DNA of 52,728 nt, taken from Bacteroidales bacterium (GTDB taxonomy: Bacteria; Bacteroidota; Bacteroidia; Bacteroidales; JAUNSR01). Position numbers and translations under genes: made by a program. The notes below the pieces were generated by a model. That model saw only the letters and a list, made by a program, of their open reading frames with translations, did no database searches and had not been told where the DNA came from. This document shows, one piece after another, positions 24,839 to 33,912 of this stretch. How positions within the stretch are numbered: the first letter of the stretch is position 1; each line of letters starts with the position of its first letter. The stretch spans positions 1-52,728 of the forward strand of contig JAUNSR010000023.1 of NCBI GenBank assembly GCA_030539115.1, given 5' to 3'.

Positions 24839-26179
24839 TTGCTTTTGTTTTATATTCGTTATCTGAAACAGATATGTAAGATGGACTTTTTAATTAAAAC
24901 AATTGGTAATAATATATGCTTTCAAGTAAAGCATATAGGAGATGTTATTAATATTGCCATAATAAAAAGCTCTTCTATTACATTAAATATATGTAATAGA
25001 AGAGCTTTTTCTGTCCTTGGAAATAATTGTTTATTAGTTCTATTGCCTTTTTTTCTGCTTTGCTTATACTCATGCAATAAAACTATAGATAAGAGTGATT
25101 CCTATATAAATGCAGATAAAGATACATTGTCGATAAATTCAGAGAATAAATCGTCAAAAGTAAAACTGATTTTTTCGGGAGATTTTATGATTCATCAGCC
25201 TCAAATCGAACGTTCGAAAAAAGAAAACGGTGGTCATGATTTTGATTATTATTTTAAATATATCTCTTCATATCATACCGACGCTGATTTTTCCATAATA
25301 AATTTCGAGACAACAATCTCAAAAAATCCCCCATTTAGCGGTTATCCAAGATTTAGAGTTCCTCATGAATCAATGACAGCAATCAAAAAAGGCGGTATAG
25401 ATGTTGTGTTGTTTGCAAATAATCATATTTGTGATAATGGTGACAATGGAATAAAAAATAATATCTTCTATGCTGATTCACTGAATCTTCTTTATACCGG
25501 TGCATTTTTGGATTCGTTGGATTTAAAGAAAAGAAATCCTCTTGTTCTTGAAAAAAACGGAATAAAAATCGGATTGCTTAATTATACTTATGCAACCAAT
25601 GGCATGCCCGTACCTAATAAAAGAATTGTTAATCTTATAGATACAGTTAATATTAAGAATGATATTGTAAGATCCAAGAATATTGGAGTCAATACCCTTA
25701 TTATAGTTTTTCACTGGGGAGAGGAATACCGTCATAAGCCGACAAATTATCAAAAACAAATCTGTGAATGGAGTATAAGAAACGGGGCTAATCTAATTGT
25801 AGGCTCACATCCTCATGTGGTACAACCTATTGCCTACGGTTTTGACAATGATTTAAAATCTCCATTAGTGGTCTATTCTCTTGGTAATTATGTCTCAAAT
25901 CAGCAAGATTTGAATTGCAGGGGAGGAATATCCTTTTCTATAGAACTTGAAAAAACTTTAAATAGGGCGCTTAAATATAAAAATGGGGAGTATTTGATTA
26001 CATGGGTTAATCAACATGATGAAGGTGAAATAAAAAAATATACTGTAATACCATCTTTTATAGCAGATACTCTTTATAAAAACAAAGAAAACCACAAAGA
26101 TTATTTTAAGTTTGTGGAAAATACAAGAAAACTTTTAAAAATGGCTCCAATAGATGAGCTGAGTTTTTCTAAACCTTAA
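24839..26179 (+). CDS. CapA family (PGA_cap) metallophosphatase-like lipoprotein
   Basis: The C-terminal 375 residues are a CapA/PgsA-type domain with the metal-binding blocks FSGDFMIH, NFETTI, FANNHICDNG, FHWGEEY and GSHPHVVQP. Relatives take part in capsular poly-gamma-glutamate export or act as calcineurin-like phosphoesterases. A lipoprotein signal (LLPFFLLCLYSC) is present, but it starts about 60 residues into the frame, and there is no ATG close to it. Those 60 residues include a stretch encoded by a perfect 20-bp hairpin (24964-25010), so the true start is uncertain. The gene is 12 bases before a sulfatase gene and clearly co-transcribed. Confidence 0.8.
   Translation: MLLFYIRYLKQICKMDFLIKTIGNNICFQVKHIGDVINIAIIKSSSITLNICNRRAFSVLGNNCLLVLLPFFLLCLYSCNKTIDKSDSYINADKDTLSINSENKSSKVKLIFSGDFMIHQPQIERSKKENGGHDFDYYFKYISSYHTDADFSIINFETTISKNPPFSGYPRFRVPHESMTAIKKGGIDVVLFANNHICDNGDNGIKNNIFYADSLNLLYTGAFLDSLDLKKRNPLVLEKNGIKIGLLNYTYATNGMPVPNKRIVNLIDTVNIKNDIVRSKNIGVNTLIIVFHWGEEYRHKPTNYQKQICEWSIRNGANLIVGSHPHVVQPIAYGFDNDLKSPLVVYSLGNYVSNQQDLNCRGGISFSIELEKTLNRALKYKNGEYLITWVNQHDEGEIKKYTVIPSFIADTLYKNKENHKDYFKFVENTRKLLKMAPIDELSFSKP
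24964..25010 (+). promoter_or_regulatory. Perfect 20-bp hairpin inside the CapA leader or start region
   Basis: AAAAAGCTCTTCTATTACAT (24964-24983) is the exact complement of 24991-25010, with a seven-base loop and T5 at the end of the right arm. This is the shape of an intrinsic terminator, placed between the first ATG of the frame and the lipoprotein signal. No gene ends just upstream on this strand, so attenuation of the CapA-sulfatase operon is the simplest reading. Confidence 0.7.
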
Positions 26180-26191
26180 AAACATCATTTT

Positions 26192-27700
26192 ATGAGAAAA
26201 CCTTTCATTACATTAAGTGCAATATCTTTGCTTTCTTTACCGGCAATTTCAAAGGATAAACCTAATATAATTTTGTTTCTTGTCGATGATATGGGCTGGG
26301 AGGATACCTCTGTGCCATTTTGGAGCAAAGCTACTGAGTTGAATAAGATTTATGAAACTCCAAACATGGAGCGTCTTGCAAGCAAAGGGATGAAATTTAC
26401 CAATGCCTATGCTTGCCCGGTCAGTTCCCCTTCAAGAGTCAGTCTTATTACAGGAAGCAATGTTACTCGGCATAAGGTTTCCAATTGGACATTATATAAG
26501 GATAAGTCCACTGACGGCGCAAATAAATATTTTGATTTTGGAAAATGGAATTACAATGGTGTTCAACCGGTAGATGGAATAAATCAGTCATTCTATTCAA
26601 AACCTTTCCCTGCGATATTGCAGGAGAACGGCTATTATACAATGATTTTTGGAAAAGCTCATTTCGGCGCATTGGATACACCTGCAGCCGATCCTTTGAC
26701 TATGGGTTTTGATTTGAATATCGGCGGTCATGCTGCCGGTGCAATGGGAAGTTATCTTGGAGAGGAAAATTATGGAAACAGAGATAATTCTGAGCATTCA
26801 AAAGTTTGGGGCGTGCCTGATCTTGAGGAATATCATGGCTCAAATGTTTTTCTTACTGAGGCTCTTACTCAAAAGGCATTGAAATCGATGGATAAGGCAT
26901 TGGAAAATGATAAACCATTTTTCCTTTATATGAGCCATTATGCAGTGCATGCACCATTTGCAAAGGATGATAGGTTTTATAAAAAATACAGGGAAAAGGG
27001 ATTAAGCGACAGAGAGGCTCAGTATGCCGGACTTGTTGAGGGAATGGATAAAAGCCTTGGCGATATAATGGATTATCTTGAGCAAAAAGGTATAGATGAT
27101 AATACGGTTGTTATTTTTATGTCCGACAATGGCGGATATACTGTAGGAAGGGTTGATAAGAACTATCCGTTAAGAGGTGGAAAGGGCTCTGTTTTTGAGG
27201 GTGGCATAAGAGAACCTATGATTGTTAGTTGGCCGGGCATTGCAAAAGAGCACACTATTTGCTCTACACCAATTATAATAGAGGATTTTTTCCCGACTAT
27301 CCTTGAAATGGCAGGTGCTAAATATTCTAAACTGCCACAAAAAGTTGATGGGAAAAGCTTTGTTGGACAACTTAAAGGTAGAAGGGGTGATTTAAACCGT
27401 CCGCTTTATTTCCATTATCCGAATGATTGGGGTGAGAGATTTAACAATGTCGGGGAGCCTCAAAGTGCAGTGATAATAGGCGATTATAAGTTGATTCATT
27501 TTTATGAAACTAAAACTAATCTTTTATACAATATAAAAGAGGATATTTCTGAAACAAATGATTTATCAAAGAATCCGAAATATACAAAGACTTTGCAAAA
27601 GCTTGCCAAGTCTTTGAGTGATAGATTAAGAGAGACAAAAGCTAATATGCCTATTCAAAAAGATGGTAAATTGGCACTTTATCCTGATCAAACTTTTTAA
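26192..27700 (+). CDS. Serine-type arylsulfatase (S1 family), exported
   Basis: This 502-residue enzyme begins with a signal peptide (residues 1-20) and then IILFLVDDMGW with the metal ligands Asp32 and Asp33. The sulfatase motif is S-S-P-S-R, so Ser78 is the residue converted to formylglycine by an anaerobic sulfatase-maturating enzyme, which is not in this window. Other signatures are HYAVHAPF and FMSDNGG. It removes sulfate from an extracellular or periplasmic sugar; the substrate class cannot be told. It follows the CapA-like gene by 12 bases and ends at a strong terminator. Confidence 0.93.
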   Translation: MRKPFITLSAISLLSLPAISKDKPNIILFLVDDMGWEDTSVPFWSKATELNKIYETPNMERLASKGMKFTNAYACPVSSPSRVSLITGSNVTRHKVSNWTLYKDKSTDGANKYFDFGKWNYNGVQPVDGINQSFYSKPFPAILQENGYYTMIFGKAHFGALDTPAADPLTMGFDLNIGGHAAGAMGSYLGEENYGNRDNSEHSKVWGVPDLEEYHGSNVFLTEALTQKALKSMDKALENDKPFFLYMSHYAVHAPFAKDDRFYKKYREKGLSDREAQYAGLVEGMDKSLGDIMDYLEQKGIDDNTVVIFMSDNGGYTVGRVDKNYPLRGGKGSVFEGGIREPMIVSWPGIAKEHTICSTPIIIEDFFPTILEMAGAKYSKLPQKVDGKSFVGQLKGRRGDLNRPLYFHYPNDWGERFNNVGEPQSAVIIGDYKLIHFYETKTNLLYNIKEDISETNDLSKNPKYTKTLQKLAKSLSDRLRETKANMPIQKDGKLALYPDQTF

Positions 27701-27788
27701 GTCCGATGGACTTGAAAAAATTGAAAGATTTAAAATCGCATAGATTCTGATTATACTCCATAAATTTTAGTTGCAGTATAATAAAACA

Positions 27789-27847
27789 ATAAGCCTTTAA
27801 AATACTCCATAGATAAACATAGAGTATTTTAAAGGCTTATCTGTTTT
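27789..27847 (+). terminator. Terminator of the CapA-sulfatase operon
   Basis: A perfect 19-bp stem, ATAAGCCTTTAAAATACTC (27789-27807) with its complement at 27822-27840, has a 14-base loop and is followed by a T run (CTGTTTTTTT). Confidence 0.93.
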
Positions 27848-27920
27848 TTTGACTGATTGATGTCGGATTAATATTATGATTTTATATCATGCCGTGTTAA
27901 ATATTTATTGCATTGAGGAC

Positions 27921-29924
27921 CTAAATCTTTACTTTAACAGTCTCACCCTTATTGATGAGTTTACTGATGACCTTTTTCTTGCCTTTGTAAACGGAAACCA
28001 AAAGTTTGGCATCTTTTCTTTCAACATTGATATCAAAGTCGGAATTGAAAGCTCTGATGTTTTTTAGAGACATTTTATTCCATTCTTCTGGAAGAACAGG
28101 CTTTAAATCAAAGCTTTCAAGGCTTGTTGGCCTTATGCCAAACATACCTTCAATAAAGATTCTGCAGTAAAGACCGCTCTCTGCAGAAAGATGTCTTTGA
28201 GCCCCTTCGGGATATGCCTCGATTGGATAAGGGACATGCTCACCAAGAAGTCTTGTGTTGGAATAGTGCTTTAAATGAGGCATTGCATCTTTTGAATCAC
28301 CTGCAGCAAGTATCCCTCTCATTGCATAAAGTGTCGATCTGTCCCAAAATGTCGCATCGCCCGCTTGTGTAAGAAGTCCGTTTTCAGTCCAAAGGAGAGG
28401 TGAGAACAATGCTTTTATTGTTTCGCTTGATCTGTTGAAAATTCCAACTGTCAAAGGAATGCAAATCCATGAGCGCAAAACATCATTTCCCTCATAATAT
28501 TTGTAGGTATTGAATCCTTCAACATTTCCTCCGAAATATTTGTCTATATCCAGTTTTAATTTTTCTGCGCGTTTGGCATATTCAGTTGTCTGCTTTTTTG
28601 ATTTGCGAAGTTCTTTTCCTAAATATGATGCTGAAAGAAGTGCGTCATAATAAAGTGATGATGTGCAAAGATTTGCCTTTCCGGCAGGGAAGCGTCCCTC
28701 TAATTCATCAGTGTCAGATTCAACTACTCCTTGAGAATTTGTTTTTCTTTTGCAATATTCGAGGCACCATTCGATTAAAGGCCATAATTCATCGGCTTGT
28801 TCTTTGTCTCCGATTGTTAAACAGTATCTTGCAGCTCCATAAGCAATCATAGCTGCATCGCCTCTGTCTCCGGCTCCGTTCCAAATATCGGTTCCCTCTG
28901 CAATTATTGAACTTGGAATGGGTTTATAATCTTTGTTCGTAAACCTTGCGAAATGACGATAAGAATTTAGTGCAGATTCATTGCCTGTCTTGTAGCCAAG
29001 ATATGGGAAAAATGGATTAATATATTCCGCTTGATCGTTCGCCCAAATAGCGGCATAATAAGATTCTCCTCCAGGACCGTGCAGAAGACCGCCTTTTGTT
29101 GCATAGATGCTTTCACTTCCTCTGAGTTTAGAGAAAGAAAAAAGGGTGTTAATGACAGGGTCGGGGGTTTCAAGTTTTAAATTGCCGTTTAATTGAGAAA
29201 TTAAAGCTTTTCGTGCCTCCATTTCACCGGCTATATCATAATCGACATTTACAATCTTTGAATTGCGCGCTGATATAAATCCATAAAAAGTGGCGGATTC
29301 TCCCGGTTTAAGGATGAATGGCGTTTCCTTTCCGGATGACATTCTCGATTCAATAGTGTATGCTCCTTCAACTCCCTTTTCAGGATCTGTTTTGCTTGTC
29401 GAGATTAATGTCGGAATCTCAATTGTTATATCTTTTTTTGTGTTGTTAGTCAAAATGTACTCTTCACAAAATCTTGGATTCTTTGTTGATGGAAATAAAA
29501 TTCTTTTCAATTGTATGTAAGAATCATTGTTTGAGGAGTAATTATAACGGCTTGTCACAGTCATTAGACCATTTAATTCAATGCTTTCAACTTTTTCTTT
29601 CCCAATTGGAGCGCCATTAACTCTTATAGGAGACATAAAATCAGTTCCTATTTTTCTCATTAAACTTGCATGAGTGTTATTTGGAATTGTCCTTAACATC
29701 GGCCAAACCATTCCTCTTGTAAAGTGAAAGGCTCCATCCTTATCAACTTCATATCTTACTACTGTGGAAACTGAAAGACCGCTCATTTCAATGTGGTCTG
29801 AATGCGGGATATCGTCTTTTACATTCCATTTGATTCCTCCGTCAGGAGTTAATTCCCATCTGTTGGTCGGATAACATGCAAAAGCGATAAAAAAAGCAAT
29901 TAATGATAAAATTGTCTTTTTCAT
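27921..29924 (-). CDS. Exported six-hairpin glycosidase-like enzyme
   Basis: The 667-residue protein has a signal peptide (residues 1-19), a beta-sandwich-like N-terminal region (about 20-235), an alpha/alpha-barrel region (about 250-590) and a small C-terminal beta region. The barrel part shows the aromatic/acidic patterns of six-hairpin glycosidases, such as WANDQAEYINPF (294-305), GDRGDAAMIAYGAARYC and ESDTDELEGRFPAGKANLC. It resembles inverting alpha-glycosidases of the GH15/GH63/GH65/GH95 fold, but I cannot place it in one family. It faces the sulfatase gene and is divergent from susC, so it probably acts on the same polymer. Confidence 0.75.
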   Translation of the reverse strand: MKKTILSLIAFFIAFACYPTNRWELTPDGGIKWNVKDDIPHSDHIEMSGLSVSTVVRYEVDKDGAFHFTRGMVWPMLRTIPNNTHASLMRKIGTDFMSPIRVNGAPIGKEKVESIELNGLMTVTSRYNYSSNNDSYIQLKRILFPSTKNPRFCEEYILTNNTKKDITIEIPTLISTSKTDPEKGVEGAYTIESRMSSGKETPFILKPGESATFYGFISARNSKIVNVDYDIAGEMEARKALISQLNGNLKLETPDPVINTLFSFSKLRGSESIYATKGGLLHGPGGESYYAAIWANDQAEYINPFFPYLGYKTGNESALNSYRHFARFTNKDYKPIPSSIIAEGTDIWNGAGDRGDAAMIAYGAARYCLTIGDKEQADELWPLIEWCLEYCKRKTNSQGVVESDTDELEGRFPAGKANLCTSSLYYDALLSASYLGKELRKSKKQTTEYAKRAEKLKLDIDKYFGGNVEGFNTYKYYEGNDVLRSWICIPLTVGIFNRSSETIKALFSPLLWTENGLLTQAGDATFWDRSTLYAMRGILAAGDSKDAMPHLKHYSNTRLLGEHVPYPIEAYPEGAQRHLSAESGLYCRIFIEGMFGIRPTSLESFDLKPVLPEEWNKMSLKNIRAFNSDFDINVERKDAKLLVSVYKGKKKVISKLINKGETVKVKI

Positions 29925-30673
29925 AAATATTAGATGTATATGTTGTTTGTGTTTTAATGCTTATAATATGCAAATTTAAAATTCATTAGTTAAAATAATA
30001 CATTAAAGAACTAAAAATCACATTATGTGAAGCTGAATTTATATAAGTCAAGAAATGCTTATATATTTCCAATTGTAAAACATGTTTTGTGTGAAGTCTA
30101 ATTTCTGCTTTCTTATTTGATTGAAGAGCCCTTTTGTGCGGTTTAATTGAAAATCAATCATAGTTTATAAATCATTTAAGGTGATAATGGATCCTCCTTT
30201 TTATCATTGTCAATAAAAATACCAATCTTGATATAATTCCATTTTAAAGTTTTAGGAAATAAAAGACTAAATTCTATAGTCCTTTTTAAATATCATAAAA
30301 ATGAGATAATTAAGCTGGCTTTTAACACGTAACCGGCTTGTTTGTGACAAAAAGATAGAATACGTCTTTTTTTTAACATCGAATATTTTTAAAAGAATGA
30401 TTATATAAAGAAAATATAGCAAAATGACAAATGCACTTATTTAAAGTCCGTTTTGATATTTTTTCAATCGAAAAGTGTTGATACCATTATTTTTCACTCC
30501 TCAAATTTTACAAATTATAACAAAAATAACCAATATTCAGAATATTATTAAATAATTTGTTATTTGCAAAATAATTTCAATAGTACTGTATATGATATAT
30601 AATGAGGTTTGTAAAAGCGTTCGGATTGTTGGTTTTGAAGGTTCGAACTAAAAATAAATATATCATAATGCCA

Positions 30674-30690
30674 CTATTTGTAACAAATAG
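30674..30690. promoter_or_regulatory. Palindrome upstream of the susC promoter
   Basis: CTATTTG-TAA-CAAATAG is a perfect 7-bp inverted repeat about 35 bases before the -7 box at 30725. Its size and place suit a dimeric regulator's operator. Confidence 0.45.
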
Positions 30691-30724
30691 CGCATAAAAG
30701 TGTAATAATAAATTAAATTATAAC

Positions 30725-30732
30725 TATCTTTG
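30725..30732 (+). promoter_or_regulatory. Candidate -7 box of the susC operon
   Basis: TATCTTTG matches TAnnTTTG exactly. No good TTTG lies 19-21 bases upstream, so the promoter may depend on an activator. The start codon is about 190 bases downstream, a long leader that could be regulatory. Confidence 0.4.
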
Positions 30733-30920
30733 TAAATATTTCTAAATGGGGAAATCACTTTAAATTTTTATAAGTAACTCGAAATCGCCGGATAATTTTC
30801 TATTCAGTAAGATTAGAATAGTTGTTGTGAATATTAAGGAGAAAATTAAGAAAGTAGTCTTTTAGACTTAAAAGTATTTAAATACAGAAGATGTAATGTT
30901 TAATTAAATTATCGCTAATT

Positions 30921-33890
30921 ATGAGAAAACTACTCTCAGTGTTTTTATGCCTGATGATAGGCATATCTTTAGCATCGGCCCAAACAATAAATGTTTCGGG
31001 AGTTGTTCTTTCTGCGGAGGATGGTGAACCTGTAATCGGGGCATCTGTTGTGGAAAAAGGAACGACAAATGGTGTAGTTACAAATTATGACGGACATTTT
31101 GACCTGAAAGTTGAAGCCGGCGCTAAGTTGGTGGTATCTTATGTCGGAATGACAACTCATGAAGCAGTTGCAAAGCCAACAATGAAGATTACACTTGAAT
31201 CAAGTTCAAAAGAGTTAGGTGAAGTTGTTGTTGTAGCCTATGGAACTGTTTCAAGGGAAGCAAAGACTGGCTCTGTCACACAATTAAAAGCAGATCAGAT
31301 TATAGATGTGCCTGCTTCATCTGTTGATAAAGCATTAGCAGGAAAATTAGCCGGTGTAATTGTTACCGGTTCATCAGGTCAACCAGGTGCAGCTTCTAAT
31401 ATTCGAATACGTGGAACAAGTTCAATCAATGCTGGAAATGAACCATTATATGTAGTTGATGGTGTAGCTGTAATGACAGGTGACCAAAGTGCAACATTGA
31501 ATACGAGTAACGCCATAGCAATGATAAATCCTAATGATATTGAAAGTATAACAGTATTGAAAGATGCCGCTGCCGCTTCAGTCTATGGATCTCGTGCTGC
31601 AAATGGAGTTATTTTGATTACTACAAAATCAGGAAAAGGAGGAACAGCAAAATTTGCAGTAAGAGCAAAATATGGAGTGTCTTCATTAGCATGTGATAAT
31701 TCGGATTTTGGTATGATGAATCCAAGTGAATTGTTGGATTTCCAAAGAGCAGCAATTATAAATGGAGGTTATAATCCGGATGATCCGACTTCTCCTTATT
31801 ATCGTCCTTATGAAATCTTGTCTCGTACACAAACTAATTGGGTGGATCATTTGACAAGACTTGGTCAGATGCAGGAATATGAAATCAATGCTCAGGCAGG
31901 AAATGATAAATCAAATTATTATAGCTCATTGTCTTATCATAAGAACGATGGTGTATTTTATGGAATAGGTTTCCAAAAAATGAATGCTAGAATAAATGCA
32001 AATACCGATTTGAATAAATATTTGAAAACCGGTGTACGTGTTAATGTAGGTTATATGAAAGGTCAGGATATGGCTATGCAAAGTTCATATTACACTAATC
32101 CGATTTTTGCGGCACAAACTATCTTGCCATGGACACCTGCATATACAACTGATGGTTTGCACAATACAGACATTCCTGAAAATTCAAATCTGAATCCACG
32201 TGCTACTGCAGATTATAATGATAATTATGATGAGCAATATCGTTTCAATGGAAATATGTATTTGCAATGGACTCCAATGAAGGGTTTAGTGGTAAAAACA
32301 ACGAATGCAGCTGAAGTTGCTTACATTCAAGGTAGAAGTTTTTATCATCCTTATGCATATAATGGTGAGTCATTGTTGGTTGAAAGTCAATTGATGAACA
32401 GATTGCTGACAACGTCTAACACCATTACTTACAGTGGGACAACAGGCAACCATAACTATAGAGGATTGTTAGGTCAGGAAGCTTTACAACGTTATTATAT
32501 TTATCATAGTGAACAAGCTTATAATATAGACCCCTCTATACCATATTTTTCATCTGGTAATACAACAAATGATTTAGACTATAATAATACACAATCTACT
32601 TTATTGTCATTTTTTGGTATATTAGACTATAATTATGCTGCAAAATATTTCTTGCAGGCTTCATTAAGATATGATGGAAGTTCAAAATTCGGAGCTGAGT
32701 CTCAGTGGGGACTTTTCTACTCTGTTGGCGGTTCATGGAATATACATAGTGAATCATTTATGGAAGATACTTCTGATTATCTTAATTTATTGAAACTTAG
32801 AGCAAGTTATGGTTTGAATGGTAATAATAATATCCGTGATTATCTACAATATGGAGTTTATTCTCAGGTAGCTTATAATGGTGGATTGGGAATGAAACCA
32901 AGCCGCCCGGCAAACGATAATTTGTCTTGGGAAAAGAATGGTACATGGAATGCCGGAGTTGATTTCGGTTTTTTTGGAAGTAAATTGACAGGTAGTTTGG
33001 ATTTTTATTCTCGTAAAACAACAGATATGTTATTGACAAAACCACTTTCAAGTACATCCGGATTTACTTCGGCTGTTATGAATATTGGTTCTATGAAAAA
33101 TACAGGTGTTGAACTGCAATTGGATTATACCATATTAAACAATAAAGATTGGACATGGAATGTCGGATTTAATCTAGCTCATAATAAATCTGAAATTTTG
33201 GATCTTGCAGGAGATGAATCAATTGCTTATTCAGAAGATGCTTCTTTACGTCACGTTGTTGGACGCAGTTTATTCTCTTTCTATGTAAGAGATTATTATG
33301 GCACAAATCCACAAAACGGAGACCCATTGTGGAGAACTGCTGATGGAAAGTTGACTAATGATTTAAACAAAGCAAATTGGATTTATACAGGTTCACCGGA
33401 ACCGGATGTAAATGGCGGTTTTAATACAGATTTAAGATGGAAAGGCATTTCATTAAGTGCGGCATTTGAATATAAAGTAGGTAATGAAGTGTTGATAGGA
33501 GAGAATTATTTTTTCTCAGGTGACGGTTCTACAATGGTTCTAAACCAATTTAAGAGTGCAGGTAATTATTGGAAAAATCCTGGTGATACAGGATGTAATC
33601 CAAAACCTGTTGTCGGAAATACTTCTGGTGCAAATCGTACAGCAAACTCTCGTTGGATTGAAAGAGGTGATTATTTAAGAATAAAAGATGTTACTCTTTC
33701 ATATGAAATCCCTACAACATATTTGAAAACTATAGGGTTGTCAAATGTAAGAGTATATGCAAGTGGATTGAATGTATTTACATTCCATGATGTGAATTTC
33801 TGGGACCCGGAAAGAGGTGTGGATGGTGTTGGTGTGGGTATTTATCCAATGACAAAATCGTTTATTTTGGGCCTTGATTTAACATTTTAA
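30921..33890 (+). CDS. SusC/RagA family TonB-dependent outer-membrane transporter
   Basis: This 989-residue protein has a signal peptide (1-20), a carboxypeptidase-regulatory-like domain (about 22-100), a plug with the family pattern EVVVVAYGT (about 102-110) and IRIRGTSSINAGNEPLYVVDGV, and a 22-stranded barrel ending in an aromatic-rich C-terminus (ILGLDLTF). SusC proteins import oligosaccharides or, in RagA, peptides through the outer membrane, using TonB energy and a SusD lid. It heads an operon with susD and two lipoproteins, spaced by 22 bases. The length is at the short end for the family. Its substrate is not known. Confidence 0.97.
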   Translation: MRKLLSVFLCLMIGISLASAQTINVSGVVLSAEDGEPVIGASVVEKGTTNGVVTNYDGHFDLKVEAGAKLVVSYVGMTTHEAVAKPTMKITLESSSKELGEVVVVAYGTVSREAKTGSVTQLKADQIIDVPASSVDKALAGKLAGVIVTGSSGQPGAASNIRIRGTSSINAGNEPLYVVDGVAVMTGDQSATLNTSNAIAMINPNDIESITVLKDAAAASVYGSRAANGVILITTKSGKGGTAKFAVRAKYGVSSLACDNSDFGMMNPSELLDFQRAAIINGGYNPDDPTSPYYRPYEILSRTQTNWVDHLTRLGQMQEYEINAQAGNDKSNYYSSLSYHKNDGVFYGIGFQKMNARINANTDLNKYLKTGVRVNVGYMKGQDMAMQSSYYTNPIFAAQTILPWTPAYTTDGLHNTDIPENSNLNPRATADYNDNYDEQYRFNGNMYLQWTPMKGLVVKTTNAAEVAYIQGRSFYHPYAYNGESLLVESQLMNRLLTTSNTITYSGTTGNHNYRGLLGQEALQRYYIYHSEQAYNIDPSIPYFSSGNTTNDLDYNNTQSTLLSFFGILDYNYAAKYFLQASLRYDGSSKFGAESQWGLFYSVGGSWNIHSESFMEDTSDYLNLLKLRASYGLNGNNNIRDYLQYGVYSQVAYNGGLGMKPSRPANDNLSWEKNGTWNAGVDFGFFGSKLTGSLDFYSRKTTDMLLTKPLSSTSGFTSAVMNIGSMKNTGVELQLDYTILNNKDWTWNVGFNLAHNKSEILDLAGDESIAYSEDASLRHVVGRSLFSFYVRDYYGTNPQNGDPLWRTADGKLTNDLNKANWIYTGSPEPDVNGGFNTDLRWKGISLSAAFEYKVGNEVLIGENYFFSGDGSTMVLNQFKSAGNYWKNPGDTGCNPKPVVGNTSGANRTANSRWIERGDYLRIKDVTLSYEIPTTYLKTIGLSNVRVYASGLNVFTFHDVNFWDPERGVDGVGVGIYPMTKSFILGLDLTF

Positions 33891-33912
33891 TCAACGTAAA
33901 TAAGAAAAAAAT

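Larger units (their letters stand above)
29925..30920. other. 1-kb gene-free divergent regulatory region
   Basis: No gene was seen between the glycosidase start and the susC start. On the minus strand TAAATTTGC at 29978-29970 is a candidate -7 box for the glycosidase. On the plus strand TATCTTTG (30725-30732) is the candidate -7 box for susC, with a palindrome at 30674-30690 upstream and a leader of about 190 bases. The middle (30000-30650) shows nothing I can interpret. Confidence 0.5.

Noticed and set aside
27876..28067. A 63-codon plus-strand frame at the end of the glycosidase gene
   Set aside because: It is antisense to the C-terminal beta region of a long, well-formed gene.
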